A stretch of DNA of 64,000 bases from Desulfobacteraceae bacterium (GCA_030613055.1 JAUWMR010000004.1:62001-126000), one strand, 5' to 3'; counted from the first letter of the stretch, positions 6,343-15,500 are shown. Program-made: numbers and translations. Notes: generated by a model from the sequence alone, not told the origin.

Positions 6343-7626
6343 ATGATAAAGAGACCGTTTTTCGGTCTGGGCACGCCCAGGTTGAAATATCCGGTAATTG
6401 ATATTGATATTGCGGACACGATTAGGGAAATACCTCTTCCTCAGAAGGTTACACTTCTGTTGTCCCCGGATATCAGAATCGAGGATCTGATCCTCAAGGC
6501 AGGAGATAGCGTCAAAACAGGACAAAAGCTGAAACTTTTAGATGATGGTAATGCCTATCTCATTTCAACAGTGACAGGTACCATAGCAGAAATTTCCGAA
6601 TATACCGGCTATCTGGGCCGGATTTATCCCGCGGTTTCTATTGACGCGGCCGGAGAGGATCAATGGGACGATGAATTCAATGAGACTGGTAAAACGCCTA
6701 ATCCTGAAAACGCCCTTGCATTCTTTAACTATCTTCCCGGCAATCCGGATTTCACAACCCTTTCAAGTGTTCAATCCGCGATAAATACCATTATCATAAA
6801 CGGGCTTGATAGTGATCTTTTAGTCACTACCAACCAGTTTGTTGTTAAAACCGAAACAGGGCGTTTAACAGAAGGTATCGAGTATCTAAAAAAGATAACC
6901 CGCGCGAGCAGGATATTCATTATTGTACCTCCTGATTCAGCCGCCTTAGCTGAAAAGACCGGCGTGCCGGTATATGCGGTTAATCCCGTGTATCCCAATA
7001 CCCTTCCTCAAATAATTATGAAAAACATTTCAGGTACGGAGGTGCTCCCCGGCAATAGCTGTGAAGACATGGGGGTCGGTTTTATCAATGCTGAAGCGGT
7101 TGTGTCCCTGACAATGGCCTTTTCAGAAGGGAAGATCCCTGTCGATAAAATACTGACGGTCATTAATAAGGATTATGTTCCTGAGACTGTCAGGGCCAGG
7201 ATTGGAACCCCTGTTAAAGATGTTTTCAAGGCCCTGGACATTGACACGGCACACGGAGACCAGATCATTTTTGGAGGTCCTATGACCGGCACCGCAGTTT
7301 ATTCAGAAGACATGCCGGTCTCACCCAATACGGACGCCGTCATGATCCAGGACAGTGCCCGGATTACATTAGGCTCTGACAACCAGTGTATTAACTGCGG
7401 AGAATGCGTAAGGGCCTGTCCTGCCGGGGTCCCGGTCAATATGTTGGTGCGATTACTGGAAAACGGCCTTTATGAAGAGGCCGCTGAACAATATGACCTG
7501 CTTTCATGTATAGAGTGCGGGCTTTGCAGCTATGTATGTATCGCGCGAATCCCGGTATTCCATTATATCATGCTTGGCAAGTACGAATTTGGCCGGGTAA
7601 AGAGTGCGGAGGAACCCAATGCCTAA
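6343..7626 (+). CDS. rnfC: Electron transport complex subunit RnfC
   Basis: A 427-aa peripheral subunit on the cytoplasmic face, expected to bind FMN/NADH and two [4Fe-4S] clusters. Near the C-terminus are two ferredoxin-type motifs, CINCGECVRACP and CIECGLCSYVC (last Cys followed by I-A-R-I-P), each followed by a Pro-containing stretch. The N-terminal part has the RnfC biotinyl-like fold signature (GDSVKTGQKL). Length fits the short RnfC type without the long C-terminal tail of E. coli. CAGGAGG precedes the start. Its end overlaps rnfD by 8 bases, which indicates translational coupling. Confidence 0.95.
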   Translation: MIKRPFFGLGTPRLKYPVIDIDIADTIREIPLPQKVTLLLSPDIRIEDLILKAGDSVKTGQKLKLLDDGNAYLISTVTGTIAEISEYTGYLGRIYPAVSIDAAGEDQWDDEFNETGKTPNPENALAFFNYLPGNPDFTTLSSVQSAINTIIINGLDSDLLVTTNQFVVKTETGRLTEGIEYLKKITRASRIFIIVPPDSAALAEKTGVPVYAVNPVYPNTLPQIIMKNISGTEVLPGNSCEDMGVGFINAEAVVSLTMAFSEGKIPVDKILTVINKDYVPETVRARIGTPVKDVFKALDIDTAHGDQIIFGGPMTGTAVYSEDMPVSPNTDAVMIQDSARITLGSDNQCINCGECVRACPAGVPVNMLVRLLENGLYEEAAEQYDLLSCIECGLCSYVCIARIPVFHYIMLGKYEFGRVKSAEEPNA

Positions 7627-8587
7627 TCAGAAGTTACTTGTAAGCTCCCATGCCCCTTACTGGCATAACGGGAGCAGCATATCGGGAAAAAACTATTCCA
7701 TAATGTTAGCAGCGCTCCCTGCTGTGGGAATGGGTATCTATCAATACGGCATGCCCGCCCTCGGGGTCCTTGCCTTTTCCGTGTCCTGCGCAATGATCTG
7801 GGAACTTATCATGAATCTCGTCATGAGACGCCCTGTCAGTATCGGCGACGGTAATGCCGCTGTTATCGGCCTTCTTTTTGGCATGCTCTTGCCCGCCACT
7901 ACGCCCTGGTGGATGGTATTGGTTGGGACCTTTATCGCCATTGTAGTGGGGAAACAGATATACGGCGGCATGGGTTGCAATCCCTTTAATCCCTCACTTG
8001 TGGGTATTGCCATAGTAATGCTCTCCTGGAAAAACTATCTAAATTTTAATGCCGCCCTTGTAAACTACGACCTCGGGTTTTATATGGTATACCCTCTTGC
8101 CGCAGTTAAGCACTTAGGGACATCGGCCCTTTCGAATTACAGTATCTCCGGACTGATTTTTGGCCAGCAGACAGGCGGTGTGGGAACGACTTTCGGGCTT
8201 GGTCTCATTATTGGGGGGCTTTATTTAATCCTACGCGGTCATATACGTTGGGAAATAAGCCTGTCCTTTCTTGTTGGTGTTTTTATGACCGCCTATTTGT
8301 TCAATATTGCCGATCCTGATAAATATGCGGGCCCCATGTTTCACATCTTCACCGGATACACTTTATTCGGGGCATTCTTCCTGCTCACCGAGGACTCGTC
8401 CTCCCCGGTCAACTTTATTCCGATGTTGATATACGGGGCAGCCGCCGGGTTCCTGACAGTTCTTATCCGTAATATAGGGGCTTTCGTGGATGGCGCTGTA
8501 TTTGCTATCTTGATGATGAATGTGGCCAATCCACTCTTAGACAAGATCAGGCCAAAAGCCTTTGGAAGGGGAATTGAGCATGCGTGA
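7619..8587 (+). CDS. rnfD: Electron transport complex subunit RnfD
   Basis: A polytopic inner-membrane subunit carrying a covalent FMN in most family members. I place the start at ATG 7619 (322 aa) because GAGGAA lies just upstream and the N-terminal SSHAPYWHNGSS matches the family. Several membrane segments are visible. The segment LLTEDSSSPVNF occupies the position of the flavinylation motif (D-x-x-T/S-S-P), with Ser in place of the usual Thr. Start and stop overlap rnfC and rnfG by 8 bases each. Confidence 0.94.
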   Translation: MPNQKLLVSSHAPYWHNGSSISGKNYSIMLAALPAVGMGIYQYGMPALGVLAFSVSCAMIWELIMNLVMRRPVSIGDGNAAVIGLLFGMLLPATTPWWMVLVGTFIAIVVGKQIYGGMGCNPFNPSLVGIAIVMLSWKNYLNFNAALVNYDLGFYMVYPLAAVKHLGTSALSNYSISGLIFGQQTGGVGTTFGLGLIIGGLYLILRGHIRWEISLSFLVGVFMTAYLFNIADPDKYAGPMFHIFTGYTLFGAFFLLTEDSSSPVNFIPMLIYGAAAGFLTVLIRNIGAFVDGAVFAILMMNVANPLLDKIRPKAFGRGIEHA

Positions 8588-9164
8588 AATGATAAGACTC
8601 TTCGTGGTTGTTCTTCTTTTTAGTTGTGTGTCAGGAGGACTGCTGGCAGTTGTTCGAAGCGGAACACAGGAACGAATTGAATACCAGCAACTCAAATTCG
8701 TCAAAGGGCCTACTATCAAGCAAATCATGGAGGGGTGTTCAAATGATCCTCTCATAGACCGTTTCAAAATTATTGATGGTGATAAGGAAAGAAGCTTTTT
8801 TGTGGGCGTGTTTGACGGCAAGAGAAACGTAGTTGCCTTTGAGTCGTTTGGCAAAGGATTTGGAGGAAAGATCGGCGTTATTGTTGCCGTCAACCTGGAA
8901 AACGATACAATTGTGGGAATCGGCGTTACAACGCACAGTGAGACACCCGGTCTGGGCTCAAGGGCAAAGAGCGAACCGGACCTCAGTTCCCAGTTCACGG
9001 GATTGTCCATCAATGAACCGTTTAAGGTAACGGCGGACGATGGAAAGATTGATTCAATCAGCGGCGCGACCATAACGTCACGCGGTGTATGCGGGGCAGT
9101 TGTTGTCTCGGCAGGTATCTACGCTCGACTGAAAACCAAAATCATGGAGAAGGTAAAAGCCTAA
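8580..9164 (+). CDS. rnfG: Electron transport complex subunit RnfG
   Basis: A 194-aa periplasmic FMN-binding subunit with one N-terminal membrane anchor (residues 5-22). The FMN_bind domain ends in SISGATITS, the covalent flavinylation motif, with the acceptor Thr in SGAT-I-T. THSETPGLGSRA is also typical. Start chosen at ATG 8580, overlapping rnfD, over the upstream in-frame ATG at 8562. Expected to exchange electrons with the c3 cytochrome at the head of the operon. Confidence 0.94.
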   Translation: MREMIRLFVVVLLFSCVSGGLLAVVRSGTQERIEYQQLKFVKGPTIKQIMEGCSNDPLIDRFKIIDGDKERSFFVGVFDGKRNVVAFESFGKGFGGKIGVIVAVNLENDTIVGIGVTTHSETPGLGSRAKSEPDLSSQFTGLSINEPFKVTADDGKIDSISGATITSRGVCGAVVVSAGIYARLKTKIMEKVKA

Positions 9165-9185
9165 AAAATCAGGAGATAATGGCAT

Positions 9186-9797
9186 ATGGCAAAGACCGTT
9201 GTTCAGGAATTTACTAAGGGACTGTGGGCTGAAATTCCCCCGTTCCGCCTTGTCCTTGGGCTGTGCCCGGTACTGGCTGTGACAAAGACCGTTGAAAACG
9301 GTGTCGGCATGGGCATTGCCACAACCTTTGTCCTGGTATGCTCCAATGTCCTCATATCACTGTTGAGGAGTACCATACCAAAGCAGGTAAGGATCGCCTG
9401 TTTCATCGTTGTAATAGCAACCTTCGTAACCGTAGTTGAACTGGTAATGCAGGCGTTTGCCTACCCCCTGTTCTTAAAGCTTGGGATCTTTATCCCCCTT
9501 ATTGTTGTAAACTGCATTGTGCTTGGTCGTGCAGAGGCGTTTGCCGCCAAAAATGGAGTTGTCGCCTCTTTTGCGGACGGTCTTGGTATCGGAATCGGAT
9601 TCACGCTTTCCTTAACCGCCCTTGCTATTTTCAGAGAGATCCTTGGAAGCGGGACCTTTACTATCCCGATTTCAAGCGTTTCTATTCCGGTTTTCGGCCC
9701 CGGCTTTGAGCCTTTCACCTTTATGGTGGAGGCTCCTGGTGCCTTTGTCTGCCTTGGGCTTATGTTATGTATTATGAATATGTTAGGTAAAAAATAG
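9186..9797 (+). CDS. rnfE: Electron transport complex subunit RnfE
   Basis: A 203-aa integral membrane subunit of the Rnf/Nqr type (RnfA/E, NqrD/E superfamily) with six predicted helices. Family features: FTKGLWAEIPPFRLVLGLCPVLAVT at the N-terminus (with the helix Cys), and IPLIVVNCIVLGRAEAFA, the conserved Asn-Cys shared with RnfA that holds an intramembrane iron-sulfur centre. AGGAG lies upstream. Spacing to rnfG is 21 bp and to rnfA 38 bp. Confidence 0.94.
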   Translation: MAKTVVQEFTKGLWAEIPPFRLVLGLCPVLAVTKTVENGVGMGIATTFVLVCSNVLISLLRSTIPKQVRIACFIVVIATFVTVVELVMQAFAYPLFLKLGIFIPLIVVNCIVLGRAEAFAAKNGVVASFADGLGIGIGFTLSLTALAIFREILGSGTFTIPISSVSIPVFGPGFEPFTFMVEAPGAFVCLGLMLCIMNMLGKK

Positions 9798-9835
9798 CGA
9801 TGATGGCTTTCATATAAGAACTTAGGAGTAAACAG

Positions 9836-10411
9836 ATGAGCGACTATATCTTACTTGTAGTAAGTTGCATCTTCGTCAATAACATCCTGTTGATGCAGTA
9901 TCTTGGAAACTGCCCTTTCTTAGGCGTATCCAAAAGGATGGAGACTGCCACCGGCATGGCCATGGCGGTTGTCTTTGTTCTGGTCTTAGCCGGGGCAATC
10001 ACCTGGATAGTAGATCACTATTTGCTTAAGCAATTCGGATTTGAATACTTGAGAACCTTAGCCTTTATATTAGTGATCGCGTCTCTCGTACAGTTTGTTG
10101 AATTGTTCCTTAGAAAAAGCATCCCTGCCCTCTATGCGGGGTTAGGGATATTCCTGCCCCTGATCACGACAAACTGCGCGGTCATGGGTGTATGTCTTAT
10201 AAACATCAAGGAAGAGTATACGTTTATTCAGGCATTGATCACATCTTTCAGTTACGCGGTCGGTTTTGGGTTGGCCCTTATCCTGTTTGCCGGAGTTCGT
10301 GAGCGAATCCTTCTCGCAAGGGTTCCAAAACCGCTTCAGGACACCTCGATCGGTCTTGTAGGGGCTGGAATGATGTCTCTCGCGTTCTTTGCCTTTAAGG
10401 GGATGGTGTAA
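9836..10411 (+). CDS. rnfA: Electron transport complex subunit RnfA
   Basis: A 191-aa integral membrane subunit, sister to RnfE in inverted topology. It shows NNILLMQYLGNCPFLGVSK and LPLITTNCAVMGVCL, each with the Cys expected to ligate the intramembrane [2Fe-2S] centre shared with RnfE. AGGAG at 9824 supports the start. After its stop the operon is interrupted by about 390 bp containing P1 copy C before rnfB. Confidence 0.95.
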   Translation: MSDYILLVVSCIFVNNILLMQYLGNCPFLGVSKRMETATGMAMAVVFVLVLAGAITWIVDHYLLKQFGFEYLRTLAFILVIASLVQFVELFLRKSIPALYAGLGIFLPLITTNCAVMGVCLINIKEEYTFIQALITSFSYAVGFGLALILFAGVRERILLARVPKPLQDTSIGLVGAGMMSLAFFAFKGMV

Positions 10412-10413
10412 AG

Positions 10414-10785
10414 AATCCACGCCCGGAGGACGTGGCTTTGATTCACCCCTGAAAGAGACTAAAGCGCTATGAAGAAAAAAGTGCCTAATCCCGCCTAGGC
10501 GGGACTAAAGTTTAAAGTGCCTAAAGTTGTGGTACGCCTTCGGCGTGCTATTTATAAAACAAAGACTCAGGAGTTTGCCCCCTTTTGCCGGCTAATTGGT
10601 GTCATAGAGTAATTTATTTAAAGTAGCAGAATTCATTAACTTTAGGCATTTTAGGCACTTTAGATCACTTTAGGCACTTGTGTCCCGCCTTGGCGGGATT
10701 AGGCACTCTTTGGGGTTTATCCAGGCAAAGCCGATAGATTCTGACCCTCGCATAGCGGGGCACGACATGGTTTTCAAAGATGCAA
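10414..10785 (+). repeat. P1 repeat, copy C, between rnfA and rnfB
   Basis: A complete P1 element in the rnfA-rnfB gap, on the operon's sense strand. The left arm carries the palindrome TCCCGCCTAGGCGGGA (10489-10504) inserted within the TGCCTAA..CTAAAG sequence of the other copies. The right side has TCCCGCCTTGGCGGGA (10683-10698) and CTCGCATAGCGGGG. As RNA the arms could fold into a very long hairpin, which might reduce rnfB expression relative to rnfA or protect mRNA ends. Confidence 0.88.
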
Positions 10786-10802
10786 TAAATAGGAGGCGCT
10801 AC

Positions 10803-12890
10803 ATGTTAGGTGGAATTTTAATAATGGGGACACTGGGTATTTTTGTGGGTGTAGGTCTGGCCCTGGCATCCAAGATATTCTATGTCTATGTAGACCCCAA
10901 GATTGAAGCCGTGGACGAGGCGCTGCCCGGAGCCAATTGCGGCGGTTGTGGATACCCCGGATGCAGCTCAAATGCAGCGGCTATCGTTGCAGGGGATGCC
11001 TTACCTTCTTCCTGTGTAGCAGGCGGCCCGGAAATAGCCGAAGAGATCGCAGGTATAATGGGCGTTAAATTAGAGGCCCGGGAGCCTGATATAGCAATAC
11101 CCGGATGCACATACGGTCTGCAGATCGCGGATGCCAGATATATCTATAACGGGATAAATGACTGCAGGGCCGCGGTCCTTTTAAGTGGCGGCTCCAAGGT
11201 TTGTCCCATTGGATGTCTGGGTTTGGGCACATGTGTACAGGCCTGCCCGTTTGACGCGCTTTCCATGGGCCCGGATAATCTGCCTGTGGTTGATCCTGAC
11301 CTTTGTACCGGATGCGGCACCTGCGAGCGCATATGCCCCAAACACATCATCACCCTGACATCCCATACCAGGCGCATTCAGGCCGAACATACAACGGATG
11401 AATGCACGGCCCCCTGCCAGCGGGCCTGTCCTGCAGGGATTGATATTCCCGCATATATTCACCAGATTGCAGAGGGTAACTACCTTGAGGCGGTTCGCAT
11501 CATAAAGGAAACAAACCCGTTTCCTGCCGTGTGCGGGAGGATATGCGTACACCCCTGTGAATATGAATGCCGCCGCAACCTGGTAGACGAACCAGTGGCG
11601 ATCAATCATCTCAAACGCTTTGCGTCCGACTATGAAAAGGCCTCAAAAGAGCGAGTTCATGTTCAAAGGGCACCTGAAACTGAGAAGCGTATTGCCGTTG
11701 TTGGTGGTGGCGCCGAAGGGTTGACCGCTGCCTACCTTTTAAACCGCCTGGGCCACGATCCAACGGTCTATGAGGCTACATCTCAATTAGGGGGCATACT
11801 TCGTATCGGGCTACCTGAAAACCGCCTTCCACGCGATGTTCTGGACTGGGAAATCAACGGCATCCTGGACGCCGGAGTTCAGGCAATAACAAATCAAAAA
11901 TTAGGTCAAAACATTACTGTTGATTCTTTTCTTAAAGATGGCTTCTCCGCTGTTTTTGTGGCAACAGGTGGTTGGGACAGCCAGCTCTCTGAACGCGGTC
12001 AGGATGAACCTTCTCGGGCCCTGCCCGGTGTTGAGCTCCTGATTGATTTTTTACTGGCCCGCCGGGCAGGTAAAGAATCCCCTGTCGGAAAGGATGTCAT
12101 GATCCTTGGGGGAGGAAAAACCGCCCTGAAGGCAGCCGGGATCTCTCTAAAGGAGGAATCAAAAAGCGTCTGCGTAGTCATTAGGACCTCCCGTGAGAAA
12201 TCACACTTCTCTGAAGAGGAAATAAAAACCGCTGAGGAGGAAGGTATTGTATTCTATTTTCAGAGCGCCGTGACACGAATGATAGGCCAGGGCGCCGACC
12301 TCACACACGTGGAAATCGCGCGCATCCAGAATTCGGACGAAAAGGAAGGCATCCTAAAAAAAGAACTTCTTCCTGTGGACGCGCTGCTTACAGGTTCAGG
12401 CCGCTTTCCCGAACTCATTTATGTCGTCCACAAAGAAGAGAGTGACGCGAATGAACAGGAGGAACTCGAACTCCCGGATCCCATCCCATGGGAGACCCTT
12501 TTCCCCTATCCCGGACCCTTTGCAGAGGAAGACATCGGAATCTTCCGGCCCGGTGAGGTGACGAGCGACTACAAGGCGGTCGTAGAAGCAATAGGGGCAG
12601 GCAGGCGGGCTGCCAGTTCGGTTCACCGCTTTTTGACCGGAGAACCCGTGGAGGCGCCTGCCAATATGATCCGCACCCATACCAAGGTCCTGAGCTTAAG
12701 CAAACTCGAACCGGTCGAGGAACTTCCCAGGCAGAAGATGCCCGAACTCTCCCAGGAAGAGCAGGTTGCCGATCCTTCAATGGAAATTGCATTGGGCTAT
12801 TCTGAGGAACAGGCCGTTACAGAAGCAAATCGTTGCCTTAAGTGCGGGCTTATTTGTTATCGCCGGGTTGAGGGACAGACGCTCCACTGA
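10803..12890 (+). CDS. rnfB: RnfB fused to an NfnB/GltD-like FAD-NAD(P) oxidoreductase
   Basis: ATG 10803 is preceded by AGGAGG, giving 695 aa; the longer frame starts inside P1. Residues 1-190 are RnfB: a membrane helix (3-25), the ANCGGCGYPGCSS cluster site with C46, C49, C54 and C71, then two ferredoxin motifs (C134/138/144/148 and C168/171/174/178). From about 195 to the end the protein is homologous to the glutamate synthase small subunit / NfnB: C201, C205, C209 and C244, C248, C252, C256 for iron-sulfur clusters, an FAD dinucleotide motif GGGAEG (about 301-306) and a second Rossmann motif ILGGGKTALKAA. It ends with an extra CLKCGLIC pair. The fusion suggests that ferredoxin entry into Rnf is directly joined to an NAD(P)-linked flavoprotein, possibly bifurcating; that role is inference. 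Its 3' end overlaps rseC tail to tail by 41 bp. Confidence 0.9.
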   Translation: MLGGILIMGTLGIFVGVGLALASKIFYVYVDPKIEAVDEALPGANCGGCGYPGCSSNAAAIVAGDALPSSCVAGGPEIAEEIAGIMGVKLEAREPDIAIPGCTYGLQIADARYIYNGINDCRAAVLLSGGSKVCPIGCLGLGTCVQACPFDALSMGPDNLPVVDPDLCTGCGTCERICPKHIITLTSHTRRIQAEHTTDECTAPCQRACPAGIDIPAYIHQIAEGNYLEAVRIIKETNPFPAVCGRICVHPCEYECRRNLVDEPVAINHLKRFASDYEKASKERVHVQRAPETEKRIAVVGGGAEGLTAAYLLNRLGHDPTVYEATSQLGGILRIGLPENRLPRDVLDWEINGILDAGVQAITNQKLGQNITVDSFLKDGFSAVFVATGGWDSQLSERGQDEPSRALPGVELLIDFLLARRAGKESPVGKDVMILGGGKTALKAAGISLKEESKSVCVVIRTSREKSHFSEEEIKTAEEEGIVFYFQSAVTRMIGQGADLTHVEIARIQNSDEKEGILKKELLPVDALLTGSGRFPELIYVVHKEESDANEQEELELPDPIPWETLFPYPGPFAEEDIGIFRPGEVTSDYKAVVEAIGAGRRAASSVHRFLTGEPVEAPANMIRTHTKVLSLSKLEPVEELPRQKMPELSQEEQVADPSMEIALGYSEEQAVTEANRCLKCGLICYRRVEGQTLH

Positions 12891-13317
12891 AAAGGATGCG
12901 CTTCATTTTTGGCCGGTATTTATCGCTGATCTTTTCGCCCCTGTCAAACCACTTCAGCACATAAAAAGTGATCCCCATGGCCAAACCACCGCCAACGATG
13001 GATGCCAAGGTGGATTGCACATGAAAAGTCCCTGCCAATTCTCCCCCCATAGATGCACCGGCTATAAGCGCTATTACCGGAAAAAAATAGACTAACAGGC
13101 ACAGCTTCAACAGGGAGCCTGCCGGCATACTGAGTTCAACTCGATCACCCACCTTAGCCTGAAGGTCATTGGCCACTTCAACTAATACTTCTTTACTGGA
13201 AGAAACAATCTGGCAATCACCCCGGGCATTACAGTGGGAACAGGCAGAACTTCTCTCAATCCGAACTACCGCCTTTTTTCTTGAGATCTCTTTGACAACA
13301 CCTTCTTCTTTGGGCAT
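12850..13317 (-). CDS. rseC: RseC/MucC-family membrane protein (SoxR-reducing system)
   Basis: A 155-aa protein with an N-terminal cysteine cluster (CSHCNARGDCQIV) followed by a small beta-rich segment (VGDRVELSMP). Two membrane helices (about 72-92 and 103-123) precede a charged C-terminal tail. This is the RseC family, known to work with Rnf/Rsx complexes in enterobacteria, where both keep SoxR reduced. Location directly against the rnf operon, convergent and overlapping rnfB by 41 bp, fits that association. GGGAG precedes the start. Confidence 0.88.
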   Translation of the reverse strand: MPKEEGVVKEISRKKAVVRIERSSACSHCNARGDCQIVSSSKEVLVEVANDLQAKVGDRVELSMPAGSLLKLCLLVYFFPVIALIAGASMGGELAGTFHVQSTLASIVGGGLAMGITFYVLKWFDRGEKISDKYRPKMKRILFSGASVPQPGDNK

Positions 13318-13340
13318 TTAAACTCCCTAATAAAATAAAG

Positions 13341-13368
13341 GCTTAAGGCGTAAGGCGTAAGGCAACCT
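13341..13368 (+). repeat. Degenerate heptamer tandem repeat (GCGTAAG-like)
   Basis: GCTTAAG, GCGTAAG, GCGTAAG, GCAACCT: 7-bp period, between rseC and the M24 peptidase gene. Confidence 0.6.
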
Positions 13369-13413
13369 AACATCTTTTATCTTTTACCTTATACCTTGTG
13401 CCTATGTTATTTT

Positions 13414-14658
13414 TCAAACCTCAAAAATCTCTTGCTCTAAGAGAGTAAGTATCTCGCAGCCATCCCTGGTAACAACCACAGTATTCTCAATCCCTGCCGA
13501 GCCCTCTCCCGGAAACACAATTTTTGGTTCCACGGCAAAGGTCATACCCTCCTCTAAGGAATATGACTGGCCCTGGGCCAGAAAAGGAAATTCGTTTAAT
13601 TCCAGACCTATGCCGTGACCAATAAAGCGGGTTTGAAGTCCCGGCGGCCCAAGGTAACTGTCCCCATAGCCCAACTTCTTTGCCAGCCGGAGGGTCATAT
13701 GGAATAAGGCTTCGCAATCTGCTCCGGGCCGGGTTTCCTCAAGCACGGTGTCATGTATTTCCTTGCAGGCATTATAGGCGTCAGTAAATTTCGCGGGCAT
13801 CTTGCCTATTGAAAACATACGCGTCTCGTCTGCCAGGTAGCCATGATAGCACGTTCCAAAGTCTACCAGGATCGGCTCATGGGCCTTCATTACCTTGAGA
13901 CTCGCACCAACCGGAAAGGCAGGTGAAAGCCCCAGGCCACCCATGGGAGAATCCGACTGGCTCACAATGCCGCCAGTATATCCGCTCAACACATGCCACG
14001 TGTATGCCTCGTAGTTGAGGGACCTGACCCTGATAAGCCCCTCGTGACCGAACACTTTTGCCGCGGTTTCCATGTGACCGGCGAACTCGATCTCGGTCAT
14101 GCCTTGTTTGAGGATCTTTCTTCCTTCCTCATATGCCTTCCTGCCGATGTCTCCAGCCACTCTTATGAGATCGATCTCAAAAGGGGATTTGATCTTGCGA
14201 ATATCCCGTATGATCGGGGAAGCGTCAATCAGGGTGGCATCCTTAAAGAGGTCCTGGTATTTGAAATAATCCCTTACCGGCAGGACATCTAACTCCAGGC
14301 CCAGGTTACGGGGCAGCATGCCCGAATGGTCCCGTATCAGGGAGGGCAGATCACGGATGGACCTTATCTTCACTATATCATCCAGCCTCGATTCCACCCT
14401 GGCACGCTCCACTTCCCTCCTGACCATCAATAGAGGCTTACCATCCAAGGACACGTAGAGCATACTATCCTGGGTAGTCCCGGAAAGATAGTAACAGTCC
14501 ATCTTCTGGACCACTAAGAAGGCATCTATCCCTTTTCCCTCCATAGCGGTCCTGAGCCGGGTCAGCCGGTTATCTAATTCCTCCCGTGGAATATATCTGA
14601 AACCCACGGATCTGCTCAACCCTTCCAGTTCCCCTCTCACCCACTCTTTGTAATTCAT
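13414..14658 (-). CDS. M24-family aminopeptidase (Xaa-Pro peptidase type)
   Basis: A 414-aa cytosolic metallopeptidase with a creatinase-like N-terminal domain (about 20-150) and a pita-bread M24 domain. All five metal ligands are visible: Asp in ILVDFG, Asp in LADETR, His in IGHGIGLE, Glu in FAVEPK and Glu in GIENTVVV. This favours an active two-metal enzyme over a non-catalytic paralogue. GGAG precedes the start. Substrate preference (Xaa-Pro or other) cannot be told from sequence. Confidence 0.88.
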   Translation of the reverse strand: MNYKEWVRGELEGLSRSVGFRYIPREELDNRLTRLRTAMEGKGIDAFLVVQKMDCYYLSGTTQDSMLYVSLDGKPLLMVRREVERARVESRLDDIVKIRSIRDLPSLIRDHSGMLPRNLGLELDVLPVRDYFKYQDLFKDATLIDASPIIRDIRKIKSPFEIDLIRVAGDIGRKAYEEGRKILKQGMTEIEFAGHMETAAKVFGHEGLIRVRSLNYEAYTWHVLSGYTGGIVSQSDSPMGGLGLSPAFPVGASLKVMKAHEPILVDFGTCYHGYLADETRMFSIGKMPAKFTDAYNACKEIHDTVLEETRPGADCEALFHMTLRLAKKLGYGDSYLGPPGLQTRFIGHGIGLELNEFPFLAQGQSYSLEEGMTFAVEPKIVFPGEGSAGIENTVVVTRDGCEILTLLEQEIFEV

Positions 14659-14713
14659 ACAATCTCCACGGATGATAATACTTCATCTAAATTAAATCCT
14701 CACTTCTCATTCC

Positions 14714-14755
14714 TTACTCGTCACTCGTCACTCGTCACTCGTCACTCCTTACTCC
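14714..14755 (+). repeat. Heptamer tandem repeat (TCACTCG)
   Basis: Six 7-bp units: TTACTCG, three perfect TCACTCG, TCACTCC, TTACTCC. It lies in the 100-bp gap between the SDR and peptidase genes. This is the least degenerate heptamer tract in the window. Confidence 0.85.
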
Positions 14756-14759
14756 TCCC

Positions 14760-15500
14760 TCACATCCCCCACCCACCTGATACAGGCAAGGCAGCGCCCG
14801 TTATATATGATGCATCGTCTGAGGCTAAAAACGCGATGACATTTGCCACCTCTTCCGGTTCAGCTATTCGGCCTAACGGAGTGTCCGCTATGATCTCATC
14901 TTTAAACCGTTGTGCCATAAAATTTTCTATTGTGGGAGTTCGGGTCAATCCAGGCAAAACCGCGTTTACGGTTATTCCGTCCTCACCGCATTCCCTTGCC
15001 ACCGATTTGGTTAACCCGATAATCCCGGCCTTGGCCGTTGAATAGGCTACTTCTCCTTTTCCCCCGACGATCCCGTAAATGGAACTGACATTAATAATCC
15101 TGCCCCACCCGGCAGACCTCATTGACGGAAGAAGCAACTGTATAAGAAATAAAGGCACAGTCAAATGGATTCCCAAAACTGCCTCAAATCCTTCCATGCT
15201 TATCTTTTCAGTTGTGCCAGGCCGGTCGAATCCGGCATTGTTAATAAGGATGTCAATCAGACCCTCGTCATTAACCTTTCCCACCTCTGATAGAAGTTTG
15301 TCCGTATCAGTCAAATCCATGGTGATGGCCGTAACCTCACCCCCCATTTTGGTTACCTTTTCAACCACTTGATCAAGTGTCTCAGCATTCTTATCCAGCA
15401 GAACCAGGTCCGCGCCCAGCGAGGCAAAGACCTCCGCGCAGGCCCGTCCAATCCCCTGCCCTGCCCCGGTTATCAAGACCTTATGACCTGTTAAACTCAT
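14760..15500 (-). CDS. Short-chain dehydrogenase/reductase (FabG-like)
   Basis: A 246-aa classical SDR. The nucleotide motif GAGQGIG is near residue 12, NNAG near 88, the catalytic Ser in NVSSIYG and the Tyr-x-x-x-Lys in YSTAK. The C-terminus PVSGGWGM is family-typical. It resembles 3-oxoacyl-ACP reductases, but the biosynthetic fabG of this genome is more likely the copy beside acpP. This copy probably acts on another hydroxyacyl or polyol substrate. GGGAG precedes the start. Confidence 0.85.
   Translation of the reverse strand: MSLTGHKVLITGAGQGIGRACAEVFASLGADLVLLDKNAETLDQVVEKVTKMGGEVTAITMDLTDTDKLLSEVGKVNDEGLIDILINNAGFDRPGTTEKISMEGFEAVLGIHLTVPLFLIQLLLPSMRSAGWGRIINVSSIYGIVGGKGEVAYSTAKAGIIGLTKSVARECGEDGITVNAVLPGLTRTPTIENFMAQRFKDEIIADTPLGRIAEPEEVANVIAFLASDDASYITGAALPVSGGWGM

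Noticed and set aside
8537-9073. A 178-codon minus-strand ORF opposite rnfG
   Set aside because: Antisense shadow of rnfG; composition follows the reverse of a conserved gene and no family is recognisable.
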